Assembly: GCA_017429165.1 (NCBI GenBank)
Contig: JAFRPL010000007.1
Span: 62,001 to 126,000 of the forward strand
Source: Clostridia bacterium
GTDB taxonomy: Bacteria; Bacillota; Clostridia; Oscillospirales; CAG-382
Direction of reading: 5' to 3'
Length of the DNA stretch: 64,000 bases
Positions 1 through 11,357 of this stretch are shown piece by piece; positions within the stretch are counted from its first letter, which is position 1; each line of letters opens with the position of its first letter. Both the position numbers and the translations under genes were made by a program. The notes under the pieces are model-generated. The model was not told the DNA's origin and searched no databases. It saw nothing but the letters and a program-made list of their open reading frames with translations.

Positions 1-1727
1 TCGCTTTCGTTTATCAAAAACCGCTTGCTCACCCCGCACGAAATGTGATCCCACGGCAGGATTTCGCCGTATTCGCGGCGGCGGTTGGCGTAGAAAGATT
101 CGTCTATGCCGACGGAAGCGAATATGTCGTGCCAGTTTTCGGCGGAAAAGAACTCGTCCCAGCTGTCGAAACGCTGGCCGCGCCTGACCGCCTCGGCGAC
201 CGCTTTGCAAAGTTTTCTGTCGCCGCGCGCGAACACGCCTTCGAGATGCGAGACTTCGGCGGTGTGATAGTTATAGGTTATCATGCGCGACCTTATCTCG
301 CTTCTCAGAAGCTGCTGCTTGCGCTTCAGCTCTTCCACCGTATCCTGAGGTTCCCACTGGAACGGCGTGAACGGCTTGGGCACGAAGCACGAAACGGACA
401 CGGTGACCCCCACCGCCCTGCCTCCGAATTCGCCTATTATACTTCCGGCGAGCTTTGCAATGCCGGTTATGTCTTCGTCGGTCTCGGTGGGGAGCCCGTT
501 CATAAAGTAAAGTTTTACGTTCTGTCTGCCGTTTTCGAAAGCCATGCGGCAGGAGCGCAGTATTTCTTCTTCGGTGACGTTCTTGTTTATGACGTTGCGG
601 AGCCGCTGGGTGCCCGCTTCGGGGGCGAACGTCAGCCCCGATTTGCGCACCGACATCACCTTTTTCATAAGCTCGGCGTAGAACGCGTCGATACGCATAG
701 AAGGCAGCGAAAGCCCCACTTTTTTCTCTTCGGTCCAGGAAAGCAGCCGGTCGACGAGCTCGTCGATATGCGAATAATCTGATATCGAAAGCGACGCCAG
801 CGACATTTCGTCGTAGCCGGTGGCGGCTATGCTCTGCCGCGCGCATTCGTCCAGCACGTCGACCGATTTTTCGCGGTAGGGACGGTATACCATTCCCGCC
901 TGGCAGAAACGGCAGCCGCGTATGCAGCCGCGGAACACTTCGAGCGTGACTCTGTCGTGCACGGCTTCAATATACGGCATCTCGAACGCCGCGGGGAACG
1001 GCGCCTTGTCGAGATCGCCGATTATCCGCTTTTCGACCACCGCGGGGACGTCTTCATATTTGGGCGCGACCGATCCGACCGTGCCGTCCTCGTTATAAAC
1101 CACTTCGTAAAGCGACGGAACGTAGGTGCCTTTTATATGCGAGGCGAGCCGCAGGAATTCCGCCTTTTTCATTCCCTTTTTGCGGCATTCGCGGTAGAGC
1201 GACGCGATTTCGCACAGATGCTCTTCGCCTTCGCCTATTGAAAACAGGTCGAAAAACTCCGCCACGGGTTCGGGATTATACGCGCACGGACCCCCGCCTA
1301 TGACGAGCGGATCGTCTTCGCCGCGTTCGGCGGAATACCACGGTATTCCCGCGAGGTCGAGCATATTGACGGCGTTGGTGTACGAAAGCTCGTACTGCAG
1401 CGTGAACGCCACTATATCGAATTCGCCGAGCGGATCGCCGCTTTCGAGCGCGTAAAGCGGGAGCTTGTTTTCGCGCAGAAGCTTTTCCATATCGTCCCAC
1501 GGAGCATAGGCGCGTTCGCACCACAGATAATCGAGCTTGTTCAGGCAGTGCATAAGTATCTTGACGCCGAGATTGGACATGCCGATCTCGTAGGTGTCGG
1601 GAAAGCAGAAGCACATGCGCAGATCGACCGCGTTCTTGTCTTTGTAAGTGCAGCCGAATTCGCCGCCGGTATATCTGCCGGGGCGTTCGACTTTTTTGAG
1701 CAAGGGCAGGTATTCGTCCTTTATCAT
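1..1727 (-). CDS. B12-binding-type radical SAM protein (TIGR03960-like), 3' end outside window
   Basis: The ATG at 1727 overlaps the uvrA stop codon (ATGA), and the frame stays open to the window edge, giving about 575 visible codons. The N-terminus reads [19 protein letters not shown], followed by a [14 protein letters not shown] segment typical of the Rossmann-like B12-binding-type domain of this family. Around 909-935 the frame encodes [13 protein letters not shown], which carries the CxxxCxxC motif that binds the radical SAM [4Fe-4S] cluster. The family is usually annotated TIGR03960 and often sits next to rodA or ribosomal genes; its substrate is not established. Here it is translationally coupled to uvrA, so it is the third gene of the uvrB-uvrA transcript. 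Its C-terminus cannot be judged because the window ends. Confidence 0.88.
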   Translation of the reverse strand, partial: MIKDEYLPLLKKVERPGRYTGGEFGCTYKDKNAVDLRMCFCFPDTYEIGMSNLGVKILMHCLNKLDYLWCERAYAPWDDMEKLLRENKLPLYALESGDPLGEFDIVAFTLQYELSYTNAVNMLDLAGIPWYSAERGEDDPLVIGGGPCAYNPEPVAEFFDLFSIGEGEEHLCEIASLYRECRKKGMKKAEFLRLASHIKGTYVPSLYEVVYNEDGTVGSVAPKYEDVPAVVEKRIIGDLDKAPFPAAFEMPYIEAVHDRVTLEVFRGCIRGCRFCQAGMVYRPYREKSVDVLDECARQSIAATGYDEMSLASLSISDYSHIDELVDRLLSWTEEKKVGLSLPSMRIDAFYAELMKKVMSVRKSGLTFAPEAGTQRLRNVINKNVTEEEILRSCRMAFENGRQNVKLYFMNGLPTETDEDITGIAKLAGSIIGEFGGRAVGVTVSVSCFVPKPFTPFQWEPQDTVEELKRKQQLLRSEIRSRMITYNYHTAEVSHLEGVFARGDRKLCKAVAEAVRRGQRFDSWDEFFSAENWHDIFASVGIDESFYANRRREYGEILPWDHISCGVSKRFLINES

Positions 1728-4549
1728 TTCTTTTCAAGCACCCCTTTTAGATACTCGCCGGTGGCGGATCCTTTGCATTGCGCGACCTGTTCGGGGGTCC
1801 CGCTGGCGATGATCATTCCGCCGTTTTCGCCGCCTTCCGGCCCCAGATCTATGATATAGTCCGCTGTCTTTATGAGGTCGAGATTGTGTTCGATGACTAC
1901 CACGGTGTTGCCCGCATCGACCAGTTTCTGCAGCACTTCTCCCAGCTTTTCGACGTCGGCGGAATGCAGACCGGTGGTCGGTTCGTCGAGTATATACAGC
2001 GTTTTCCCCGTTGAACGGCGCGAAAGCTCGGTGGCGAGCTTGACGCGCTGCGCTTCGCCGCCCGAAAGCGTGGTGGCGGGCTGGCCGATCTTGATATAAC
2101 CCAGACCGACTTCCTGAAGCGTGGAAAGCTTGCGGTAAAGCGAAGGATAGTTCTTGAAGAACTCCAGACCCTCGTCCACGGTCATTTCGAGCACGTCGTA
2201 AATGGATTTGCCTTTGTATTTGATTTCCAGCGTTTCGCGGTTATAGCGTTTGCCCTTGCAGACGTCGCAGGTGACGTAGACGTCGGGCAGGAAATGCATT
2301 TCTATTTCTATGGTGCCGCCGCCTTCGCACGATTCGCATCTGCCGCCCTTGACGTTGAACGAAAACCTGCCGTCCTTGTAACCGCGCGCACGCGCTTCGG
2401 GCGTGGAGGCGAAGATGGAACGGATGTCGGTGAACATCCCGGTGTATGTCGCGGGGTTCGAACGCGGATTGCGCCCTATGGGCGACTGATCTATGCTTAT
2501 GATTTTGTCTATGTTTTCGATCCCTTCGAGCCCGTCGTGCTTGCCCGGCAGCACCGAATAGCGGCCTAGCGCGCGCGCCGCCGCCTTGTACAGCACCGAA
2601 TTGACGAGCGACGATTTGCCCGATCCGCTCACGCCCGTGACGCAGACAAAGCAGCCGAGCGGGAACTGCACGTCGATATTTTTGAGGTTATTTTCGCGCG
2701 CGCCGCGCACGGTGAGGAACAGTCCGTTCCCCTTGCGGCGGATATCCGGGACCGCGATGCGTCTGCGGCCCGAAAGGAAATCGCCGGTGACGGATCTGGT
2801 GCAGGCGGCAACTTCGTCAGGCGTCCCCGCGCAGACGATTTCACCGCCGTGGATCCCGGCGCCGGGGCCGATATCCACTATATAATCGGCTTCGCGCATG
2901 GTCTCTTCGTCGTGTTCCACGACTATGACCGTGTTGCCGAGGTCGCGCAGGCGTTTGAGCGTGGCAATTAGTTTGCCGTTATCGCGCTGGTGAAGGCCTA
3001 TCGACGGCTCGTCGAGCACATACATAACGCCCACGAGCGCCGAACCGATCTGCGTGGCGAGCCGTATGCGCTGCGCTTCGCCGCCCGAAAGCGAACCGGC
3101 GGCCCGTGCGAGCGTGAGGTATTCGAGCCCCACGGCGTTAAGGAATCCCAGCCGCGCTTTGATCTCTTTGATTATCTCTTTGGAAATCTTCTGCTCGGTC
3201 GGTGTGAGTTTGAGGTTTTCGAAGAACCCGAGCGCCTTGCTCACGGTGAGCATGCAGAGTTCCATTATATTGAGCCCTCCCACGGTGACGGCGAGCGACT
3301 CTTTTTTGAGCCGCATCCCTTCGCATACCGGGCATGGGATGTTTTCCATAAATTCTTCGTAATATGCGCGCTGTTCCATGTCGGCGCACTGCTCGTAGCG
3401 GCGCTTGATGGTCGTAACGACGCCTTCGTGCTTGGGCTCGCCGAAAGCGCGCCGCCTTCCGCCCGTGTTGCGGATATTGCCGTAAAGAAGCACGTTATAC
3501 GCTTCCGGACTGTAATCCTTGATGGGCGTGTGGATATCGAAACCGTAGAACTTGCCCAGCATATTGAAGAAATTGCCCGAATACGAGCCCGGCTCTATGG
3601 ATTTGAACCCGTTGACGAATATGGCGCCGTTGAACAACGAACGCGTTTTGTCGGGGATTATCTTTTCCGGCGAAGGCACGTACGATTCCCCCAGCCCCTG
3701 GCACGCCTCGCACGCGCCGGCGGGCGCGTTGAAAGAAAACATACGCGGCGTGAGTTCGCCTATGGAAACGCCGTGCGTCTTGCACGCATAGTTCTGCGAA
3801 TATACCGTTTCGTCTTCTTCGCCGTCCGGCAGGATCACGAGTATCTTTACTATGCCTTCCGAAAGGTTGGATGCGGTCTCTATGCTGTCGGTCAGGCGCG
3901 AACGTATTTTTTCGCGGTCCATAACGAGACGGTCGACCACCACGTCTATATTGTGCTTTTTGTTTTTGTCCAGCTCGATCTTTTCGCCTATGTCGTACAT
4001 CAGTCCGTCAACGCGCACGCGCACGTAACCGGCGCGGCGGGCGTCGTCTATGACTTTGTCGTGCAGGCCTTTTTTATCCGCCACCACGGGCGAAAGCACC
4101 ATGAACCGCGTGCCGTTTTCCAGTTCCAGCACGTGATCCACTATCTCGTCCACGCTCTGCTGATCTATCACTTCGCCGCATATAGGGCAATGCGGAACGC
4201 CTATGTTGGCGTAGAGCAGACGCAGATAATCGTAGATCTCGGTGACCGTGCCCACGGTGGAACGCGGGTTGCGCACGGTGGATTTCTGGTCTATGGAAAT
4301 AGAAGGCGAAAGCCCTTCTATGACGTCGACGTCGGGTTTGTCGAGCTGTCCCAGGAACTGCCGCGCGTACGACGAAAGCGATTCCACAAAGCGGCGGTGG
4401 CCTTCGGCGTAGAGCGTGTCGAACGCCAGCGAAGATTTTCCCGAGCCCGAAAGACCGGTCATGACTATGAATTTGTCGCGCGGGAGCGTGAGCGAAACGT
4501 TTTTGAGATTGTGCACGCGCGCGCCTTTAATTACGATGTTTTCTGCCAT
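1724..4549 (-). CDS. uvrA: excinuclease ABC subunit A
   Basis: UvrA is the damage-recognition ATPase of nucleotide excision repair; it dimerises and loads UvrB on damaged DNA. The 941-residue length is normal. Visible are the first Walker A ([10 protein letters not shown]), the ABC signature [12 protein letters not shown], a second Walker A ([10 protein letters not shown]) with a second signature [12 protein letters not shown], and zinc-binding Cys pairs (CPICG, CPVCEG, CESCEG, CDVCKG). The ATG at 4549 has a GAGG ribosome site about 6 nt upstream, inside the short gap after uvrB (7 nt). The stop overlaps the start of the radical SAM gene. Order uvrB-uvrA is the common Firmicutes arrangement. 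Confidence 0.98.
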   Translation of the reverse strand: MAENIVIKGARVHNLKNVSLTLPRDKFIVMTGLSGSGKSSLAFDTLYAEGHRRFVESLSSYARQFLGQLDKPDVDVIEGLSPSISIDQKSTVRNPRSTVGTVTEIYDYLRLLYANIGVPHCPICGEVIDQQSVDEIVDHVLELENGTRFMVLSPVVADKKGLHDKVIDDARRAGYVRVRVDGLMYDIGEKIELDKNKKHNIDVVVDRLVMDREKIRSRLTDSIETASNLSEGIVKILVILPDGEEDETVYSQNYACKTHGVSIGELTPRMFSFNAPAGACEACQGLGESYVPSPEKIIPDKTRSLFNGAIFVNGFKSIEPGSYSGNFFNMLGKFYGFDIHTPIKDYSPEAYNVLLYGNIRNTGGRRRAFGEPKHEGVVTTIKRRYEQCADMEQRAYYEEFMENIPCPVCEGMRLKKESLAVTVGGLNIMELCMLTVSKALGFFENLKLTPTEQKISKEIIKEIKARLGFLNAVGLEYLTLARAAGSLSGGEAQRIRLATQIGSALVGVMYVLDEPSIGLHQRDNGKLIATLKRLRDLGNTVIVVEHDEETMREADYIVDIGPGAGIHGGEIVCAGTPDEVAACTRSVTGDFLSGRRRIAVPDIRRKGNGLFLTVRGARENNLKNIDVQFPLGCFVCVTGVSGSGKSSLVNSVLYKAAARALGRYSVLPGKHDGLEGIENIDKIISIDQSPIGRNPRSNPATYTGMFTDIRSIFASTPEARARGYKDGRFSFNVKGGRCESCEGGGTIEIEMHFLPDVYVTCDVCKGKRYNRETLEIKYKGKSIYDVLEMTVDEGLEFFKNYPSLYRKLSTLQEVGLGYIKIGQPATTLSGGEAQRVKLATELSRRSTGKTLYILDEPTTGLHSADVEKLGEVLQKLVDAGNTVVVIEHNLDLIKTADYIIDLGPEGGENGGMIIASGTPEQVAQCKGSATGEYLKGVLEKK

Positions 4550-4556
4550 ATCTGCC

Positions 4557-6509
<1,953 letters not shown>

Positions 6510-6553
6510 TCTCTGCAAGACCTCCTTTTTTTCCGATTTTTTATCAGTCTTTT

Positions 6554-6582
6554 ATTATAACACGTTTTTGTAAAAAAATAAA
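6554..6582 (-). promoter_or_regulatory. possible uvrB promoter
   Basis: On the minus strand a perfect TATAAT lies at 6559-6554 with a poor -35 (TTTATT) 17 bp upstream. It is 45 nt before the uvrB ATG. The -10 is convincing, the -35 is not. Confidence 0.4.
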
Positions 6583-6655
6583 GAGCTTTTGAGGAATTTT
6601 TTCGCATACGGCGTTTTGCTTTTTACACGTGCGCAAAACGGCGGCGAACAGCGAT

Positions 6656-6690
6656 AAAACAAAAAGCGGGCGCGTGTTTTACGCGCCCGC
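6656..6690 (-). terminator. Rho-independent terminator
   Basis: Perfect 10-bp stem (6666-6675 with 6681-6690) with a 5-nt loop, followed on the minus strand by TTTTTGTTTT. It lies 22 nt after the stop of the small exported protein gene at 6713. Confidence 0.9.
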
Positions 6691-6712
6691 AACGGGTGAA
6701 TGGTATTGACTT

Positions 6713-7465
6713 TTATTTGATATTTACGCCGTTCGCGATGGCTGCGGCTTTGTATTCTTCATACAAGTTGGTTCTGACACCCGGTGTATACAAATATGTG
6801 ATCATTTTTTTGTCAAAACAGATAGAATAAATATGAATGCCGCGTTCTTCTTTTTGCCGACCGTAATAATAATCCGAAAAAGTTTCATACCCGAAATCCC
6901 CATAATTGGAAGAAAAAACATAATCGGGCGTCCATATGGAATTCGTGTTATTCAAAAGGAAAAACTTGGCTCTCTGCCCGTCATCGTTCGTGCACTCGTC
7001 AAAGCACAGATCCAAAACAGCCAGAAAAACAGCGTAAATATCGTCTTCCGACACGTTTGCGGGATCCGTAACGATCATTTTCTCCGCCGATAAACCATAT
7101 TCGGAATACTCTCCCAAAAAGTACAGGACGCAATCGTTGGCGGTGAATTTGATGCTGCATTCCGTTTTGAATAATCCCGCGCAAAGCAGATAGATCTCTT
7201 CAAGCGTGAACGGCTCGCCGACGCGTTCCGCTTTGAGTTTTGCCCAGTATTCTTCGAGCGAAACGACGGCGGGTCCTGCGGGATCGGGTTCCGGCTCATT
7301 CGCCGCGTCGGGACCGACGTTTTTATTTTCCGCCTCTTTATCAACTGCGGCGGCGGATACGGGCTCGTCTTCGTTTTTACTGCCACCGACTGCATAAACG
7401 ACGACGCCGACGGCTATCGCGGCGACAAGGAGCAGCGTGATCGTAATAAAAATTGTTTTTTTCAT
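6713..7465 (-). CDS. hypothetical exported or membrane-anchored protein
   Basis: I do not recognise this 250-residue protein. It begins MKKTIFITITLLLVAAIAVG, one strong hydrophobic segment with basic N-terminus, and no lipobox Cys, so it is either secreted or held by an N-terminal anchor. Residues about 30-70 are a Glu/Pro/Ala-rich linker. The rest is a mixed globular part with several Cys (LCAGLFKTEC, LDLCFDEC, SICFDKK) and many aromatic residues. The ATG at 7465 is preferred over the one at 7474 because AGGATGG lies 5 nt upstream of it. It is a single gene between its own promoter (7615-7643) and terminator. Confidence 0.75.
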   Translation of the reverse strand: MKKTIFITITLLLVAAIAVGVVVYAVGGSKNEDEPVSAAAVDKEAENKNVGPDAANEPEPDPAGPAVVSLEEYWAKLKAERVGEPFTLEEIYLLCAGLFKTECSIKFTANDCVLYFLGEYSEYGLSAEKMIVTDPANVSEDDIYAVFLAVLDLCFDECTNDDGQRAKFFLLNNTNSIWTPDYVFSSNYGDFGYETFSDYYYGRQKEERGIHIYSICFDKKMITYLYTPGVRTNLYEEYKAAAIANGVNIK

Positions 7466-7475
7466 AATTACCATC

Positions 7476-7610
7476 CTAAGGTTTTACTATAGAAAAACTA
7501 TAGTATGTTGTGGCGTTGTATGAGCTTGCGTTTAAATCTGAAATTTTAACTATATAAACCGTGTCCCCTGTCAAATTGTAAGCGAAAGAGGATACCTCCC
7601 CTATTTTCAT
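7476..7610 (-). CDS. possible 44-residue leader ORF
   Basis: A short frame MKIGEVSSFAYNLTGD... ends with TAG at 7476, just upstream of the ribosome site of the 7465 gene. It begins almost exactly at the expected transcription start of the promoter at 7615-7643, so it would have to be leaderless. Composition is protein-like (Ser, Tyr, Val, Asn-rich) but there is no ribosome site. It may be chance, a leader peptide, or the remnant of a longer gene. Confidence 0.25.
   Translation of the reverse strand: MKIGEVSSFAYNLTGDTVYIVKISDLNASSYNATTYYSFSIVKP
7485..7505 (-). repeat. 8-bp inverted repeat just before a ribosome site
   Basis: TACTATAG-5 nt-CTATAGTA, perfect. It sits directly upstream of the ribosome binding site for the gene starting at 7465, where a hairpin or a dimeric protein could influence expression. 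AT-rich and not followed by a U-tract, so not a terminator. Confidence 0.4.
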
Positions 7611-7614
7611 ATAT

Positions 7615-7643
7615 AGGTTAACATATTGCCGCCGGTTTGTCAA
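7615..7643 (-). promoter_or_regulatory. promoter for the 7465 gene
   Basis: Minus strand TTGACA (7643-7638), 17 bp, TAACCT (7620-7615). Leader of about 140 nt to the ATG at 7465. Confidence 0.7.
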
Positions 7644-7725
7644 CCCCCGCGCAGGTTTTTTCTGCGTTTTGCACAGATTTTGCGCGCGAAATGCGTCAAC
7701 ACGCACAACGTTTTCGGTAAAACGG

Positions 7726-7764
7726 CGCAAAAACGGCTTTGCGCGTTTATTTGCGCAAAGCCGT
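7726..7764 (-). terminator. Rho-independent terminator after the SGNH gene
   Basis: Perfect 12-bp stem (7733-7744 with 7753-7764), 8-nt loop, then TTTTT on the minus strand. Ends the cotH operon. Confidence 0.9.
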
Positions 7765-7778
7765 ATGCGTTTTATTCC

Positions 7779-9116
7779 TTATTCCACGCCGACCGCGAGT
7801 TCGCGTATGGTGACCTGCTCGTACGCCTTGCCCGCGACATAGACCTTGACGCCGGTGACGAGCACCCTGCCGTCCTTGACGTTCTGCGCGGGGATGCCGA
7901 GCTTTGAAAGCGCTATCTTTCCCTTGAGCGTCTGGTTGGGGCCGATATCGCCGACTTCGGTGCACTGCGCGCCGATTCGGCTGTTTATCACCACGTAAGT
8001 GCCTTCCGTATACGCAGAAGGCGTGGATCCGTTGAAAAACAGGATTATACTGGCGTTAACGGCGCCCGTTGAGACGTTGTAATACAGATACCCGTCCTTG
8101 ACCGATACCGAAATGGGATTGGCGGGAACGCCTTCGGCGTACGGCCACAGCCCGTTGGTGTTGGAAAAGCGCAGCGCGTTGCCGTAAGACTTTATGGTGA
8201 GCAGCGATTTGTCGGCGGTGTACCAGGCGTCGGCGCCGAGCTCGCATATATTCGCCCTGCCTTCGTCGAGCACGAGATATGTGTCTTCTTCCGAAACTTT
8301 TTGGGCTTCGGGGTCGTGTTCGTAACGCGATTCGAACCATCCGGCAAGCGTATCGGCGAATATTGCGTTGCCTCGGGCCGCGAGATGTATGCCGTCGGAA
8401 AGCAGCGTGTTGTAGTTCACGCCCTCGCACGCGGCGAACATATCTATGAGATACGCGCCGGTCTCTTCGGCGACCTTACGTGTGACGTCGTTATACACTT
8501 CCTCCCACGCGAGCGGATCGCCGCCCACGGATTCATACATGCTTTTGCTCTGCCCCTGCGCGGACCAGAATTTGCCCGGGTCGAGCGGGTTCGCGGTGAG
8601 CAGGATGGGCTCGGCGCCGCAATCGCGGACCATCTGCACCAGGGTCTTCATATTCCCGGCGAATTCCTCGGGCGTGACGCGCGGCTTTCCGGCGGCGACC
8701 ATTATCATATCGTTCATACCGAACAGCAGCGTTATATAATCCGCGCCGCGGTTGGCGGCAAACGCGGGGAATCTGTCTATTCCCTGCGCGGAGGTTATTC
8801 CGCCCATTGCGCCGTTGTAATAATACATATTGAGCCGTTCGGCGGCGGTGCGCCCCCACGAACCCAGCGCGGTGATGGAATCGCCGAACACAAGCAGCTT
8901 TTTGCCGTCGATATACGGGCTTTCTTCCGAAACCTCTTCGGAGCTTTCTTCCAAACTTTCTTCTACGCTTTCTTCCGCGGAAGATTCGGGCGTGACGGAG
9001 CTCTGTTCGTTTTGGGACATAGCGCTTTCCTCCTGCCTGCTTTCTTCGTTCTCGCCGCAGGAAGCGAGCGAAACGATAAGTATGACTGCGAGAATAATGC
9101 TTACGGCTTTTTTCAT
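7779..9116 (-). CDS. SGNH/GDSL-family esterase-like lipoprotein
   Basis: A 445-residue lipoprotein: signal MKKAVSIILAVILIVSLASC with a lipobox (LASC), then about 50 residues of Glu/Ser-rich linker, then an SGNH hydrolase domain. Block I is FGDSIT with catalytic Ser at about 80; block II Gly is in GAMGG; block III is GMND with Asn at about 145; block V is DGIHLA with Asp 251 and His 254. The family removes acetyl or acyl groups from polysaccharides or lipids; the substrate here is unknown. The C-terminal ~170 residues form a separate beta-rich domain that I do not recognise. ATG at 9116 has GAGG about 7 nt upstream; its start region overlaps nothing but lies 8 nt after the DUF6472-like stop. 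Third gene of the cotH operon, so it probably acts at the cell surface or spore coat. Confidence 0.9.
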   Translation of the reverse strand: MKKAVSIILAVILIVSLASCGENEESRQEESAMSQNEQSSVTPESSAEESVEESLEESSEEVSEESPYIDGKKLLVFGDSITALGSWGRTAAERLNMYYYNGAMGGITSAQGIDRFPAFAANRGADYITLLFGMNDMIMVAAGKPRVTPEEFAGNMKTLVQMVRDCGAEPILLTANPLDPGKFWSAQGQSKSMYESVGGDPLAWEEVYNDVTRKVAEETGAYLIDMFAACEGVNYNTLLSDGIHLAARGNAIFADTLAGWFESRYEHDPEAQKVSEEDTYLVLDEGRANICELGADAWYTADKSLLTIKSYGNALRFSNTNGLWPYAEGVPANPISVSVKDGYLYYNVSTGAVNASIILFFNGSTPSAYTEGTYVVINSRIGAQCTEVGDIGPNQTLKGKIALSKLGIPAQNVKDGRVLVTGVKVYVAGKAYEQVTIRELAVGVE

Positions 9117-9124
9117 AATACGCC

Positions 9125-9322
9125 TCAATTCTGTTTTTTAACGATTTTATATTCGTCGTAATACTCGTAATACGGGCAGTCGGCGAACGTATCCGAAAGG
9201 AATTTCATCATCTCGTCTTCGTCCAGCGACACGCGGCATTCGTAGCATTCGGCCTCTTCGTTATAATCGTAATTCACGCACGTTTCGCAGTTCGAAGCGC
9301 ACGGTTTTTTTCGGTTTTCCAT
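9125..9322 (-). CDS. small Cys-rich protein (DUF6472-like)
   Basis: A 65-residue cytosolic protein with six Cys: CASNCETCVNYDY, then ECYECRVSLDEDEM, then FADCPYYEYYDEY. The spacing suggests a small metal-binding fold, and it resembles the DUF6472 family found in Clostridia. I chose ATG 9322 (MENRKK) because GGGG lies 9 nt upstream; an earlier in-frame ATG at 9331 would overlap the ribosome site. It starts 5 nt after the cotH stop and ends 8 nt before the SGNH start, so the three genes are one operon. Function unknown. Confidence 0.75.
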   Translation of the reverse strand: MENRKKPCASNCETCVNYDYNEEAECYECRVSLDEDEMMKFLSDTFADCPYYEYYDEYKIVKKQN

Positions 9323-9327
9323 ATGTT

Positions 9328-11250
9328 TCATCCCCATTGAGTGTCGAGCCACGCGGCGCGTTTTTTAAGGTAATCTTCCAGATGCTGCGCGCTTTTCGAC
9401 GGATCTCCGGTCCCCCAGCGCTTACGCTCGGCGGCTATATCTTCGGGATTGTTTTGCGAAAATCCCGGCAGCATTTCCAGCATTGCGTCAAACGTCCCGT
9501 CGGAACGTATGCGGCGCCATTTTTCCTTTACGATATCGCGGAATTCCTCGCACTGGTAGAGCGTGATATACCATGTGGACGAGCGGTTGCCTGCGTAGTT
9601 GATGAATTCCTGAGGCTGCCACGCCGACACCCAGAAATGCTCGGTATCGAAACCGTAGCTCGTATCGAACGCCCAGGAAAGGTCCCACGGCGCGCAGAAG
9701 GTGAGCACGGGCGATTCGAGCGAAAGGTCGGCGTACATAAAGAAGCTCCCGACCCCTACGTCTTTGTCCGCCGCCAGTTCTTCCACTATATACATCGCGG
9801 CGGCGGCGTCGAGATCCATGACGTTGGAAATGCATTCGCCGGCGCTTGTGAATTCGGGCGCTTCGACTATATCGAGCGCGGCGTTGAGCTTGTAATATTT
9901 GCTTTTGAAAATTGCGTTATAAATTATGCGGTAGACGTTGTTCAGATATTTTTCGAGCGTTTTTACCTGCCCTGTCGTGAGCTCGTCGTATTTGACCGAA
10001 ACGTTCGCATAACGCGCCGTGTGCGACACGCCGTACATATCGGTGAGCCGCACGCTGTCGTACGAAAGCCCGAAATAATGCGATGCGGTCTGCGGATAGT
10101 TTTCCAGCTCCATAAGAAAGCCCGCGTCCATAGAAGAGTCGCCGTCTTTGAGTTCGGGGATATCGATGCGGTATTTGTCGATCTGCACCTGATCGCAGAC
10201 TTCGTAAACGCCCATGAATTCGCCGTTGACGAACAGCTTGGCGTAGGTGACGTCCGGGCAGAAAACGTATTTGTCGCACAGATTGCGGAACAGATAGAAC
10301 GGCGCAAGTTCGCGCAGGTAGTTGCCGTCGCCGCGCAAGAGCACCCAGCTTTTGCATTCGGCGCCGCCGTTGAGCCCCAGCATAGGCGTGCGCTCTTCGA
10401 ATTTAATGCGGTAATTGACCTTGTTTTTCTTTATCCATTCGACGTCGCCGTACATGGAAGAGGCGTTGCCGCGCACGCGCATGCCTGCCTCCGCTCCGGT
10501 AAAATCGTATCCGTCGCTGCCGACGACGCTTATTGTGCATCTGGAATACTCGTCGCGGCTGTAGACGCCCGCGCCGCTTTTGGTGACGACGCTTATGGCG
10601 GGCAGCTCGCCCTTATACGCGAAAAGCGCGTAAATATCGCCGCCTTTGATATCGTAATTGCGTTCGGGCTTTACCGATCCGTCGCTCCAGCCGACGAATT
10701 CCAGGTATTTGTCCGGGACCGCCTTGAGCGAGAGCGTGCGTTCGTCCTTGGCCCTGACTTCGATCTTTCCGCCTTCGCCCGGGACGGCGGGGACGGTATC
10801 TTCCGCGCCGGCGACGACGCCGAAACCGACGGTGCAGATCTGTTCTCTGACGGTCTTGCCGCACGTTCTGCAAGTTCCGCCCGCGTAATACACGGTCTCT
10901 TTCTTGCCGCTTATGAGGAAATACGAGGGGTCGGATATGTCGTGCCCTTTCGCGGGGAGAGTCTGCACGAGCGGTTTTCCGCAGCGCAGACACACATACG
11001 ATACCCTGCCGCCTTCGGTGCAGGTGGGTTCGGTGCGGGAAAGCAGCACGTTTTCGTGCCCGAGCGGATCGGTGAAATCGTCGATATATTCGTCGCCGCA
11101 TTTGCAGCGGTAAACGGTATATCCGCCGTTTTCGCAGCCCGGGTCGACGCGCGACGAGCTGTATTCGTGGACGTGCGACGTACCGTCCGCGCACGCGCAA
11201 AGACTCAGAAGCAGCGCACAAAAAAGTATTGCCGCGAGCGTTTTTTTCAT
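9328..11250 (-). CDS. CotH-kinase domain lipoprotein
   Basis: A 640-residue lipoprotein. Signal MKKTLAAILFCALLLSLCAC ends in a lipobox. Residues about 25-125 contain three Cys-rich repeats of the HEY...C...GG...Y.C.CG type, common in clostridial surface proteins. Next is a short InlB-type beta repeat (LKAVPDKYLEFVGWSDG). The rest is a CotH domain: MRVRGNASS, KNKVNYRIKF, WVLLRGDGNYLRELAPFYLF, NGEFMGVYEVCDQVQIDKYR. CotH proteins are atypical kinases that phosphorylate spore-coat or surface proteins. The start at 11250 has AGGAGG 8-9 nt upstream; the frame stays open further upstream but without any start signal. First gene of an operon with a small Cys-rich protein and an SGNH esterase-like protein. 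Confidence 0.92.
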   Translation of the reverse strand: MKKTLAAILFCALLLSLCACADGTSHVHEYSSSRVDPGCENGGYTVYRCKCGDEYIDDFTDPLGHENVLLSRTEPTCTEGGRVSYVCLRCGKPLVQTLPAKGHDISDPSYFLISGKKETVYYAGGTCRTCGKTVREQICTVGFGVVAGAEDTVPAVPGEGGKIEVRAKDERTLSLKAVPDKYLEFVGWSDGSVKPERNYDIKGGDIYALFAYKGELPAISVVTKSGAGVYSRDEYSRCTISVVGSDGYDFTGAEAGMRVRGNASSMYGDVEWIKKNKVNYRIKFEERTPMLGLNGGAECKSWVLLRGDGNYLRELAPFYLFRNLCDKYVFCPDVTYAKLFVNGEFMGVYEVCDQVQIDKYRIDIPELKDGDSSMDAGFLMELENYPQTASHYFGLSYDSVRLTDMYGVSHTARYANVSVKYDELTTGQVKTLEKYLNNVYRIIYNAIFKSKYYKLNAALDIVEAPEFTSAGECISNVMDLDAAAAMYIVEELAADKDVGVGSFFMYADLSLESPVLTFCAPWDLSWAFDTSYGFDTEHFWVSAWQPQEFINYAGNRSSTWYITLYQCEEFRDIVKEKWRRIRSDGTFDAMLEMLPGFSQNNPEDIAAERKRWGTGDPSKSAQHLEDYLKKRAAWLDTQWG

Positions 11251-11281
11251 ATGACCGCACCTCCTTTTTTTATCTCTTTTT

Positions 11282-11310
11282 ATTTTACCACTTTTTGCGG
11301 TTGAATGCAA
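11282..11310 (-). promoter_or_regulatory. promoter of the cotH operon
   Basis: Minus strand TTGCAT (11310-11305), 17 bp, TAAAAT (11287-11282), about 32 nt upstream of the cotH ATG. Confidence 0.65.
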
Positions 11311-11313
11311 CAG

Positions 11314-11340
11314 AAAAAAGCGGTGTAACGCCGCTTTTTT
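11314..11340 (-). terminator. Rho-independent terminator after the solute-binding protein gene
   Basis: A-tract, 6-bp stem with one G-T pair, 3-nt loop, T-tract: symmetrical, so it could work both ways. It follows the stop at 11358 on the minus strand. Confidence 0.85.
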
Positions 11341-11357
11341 CATGATTTGCAATAAAA

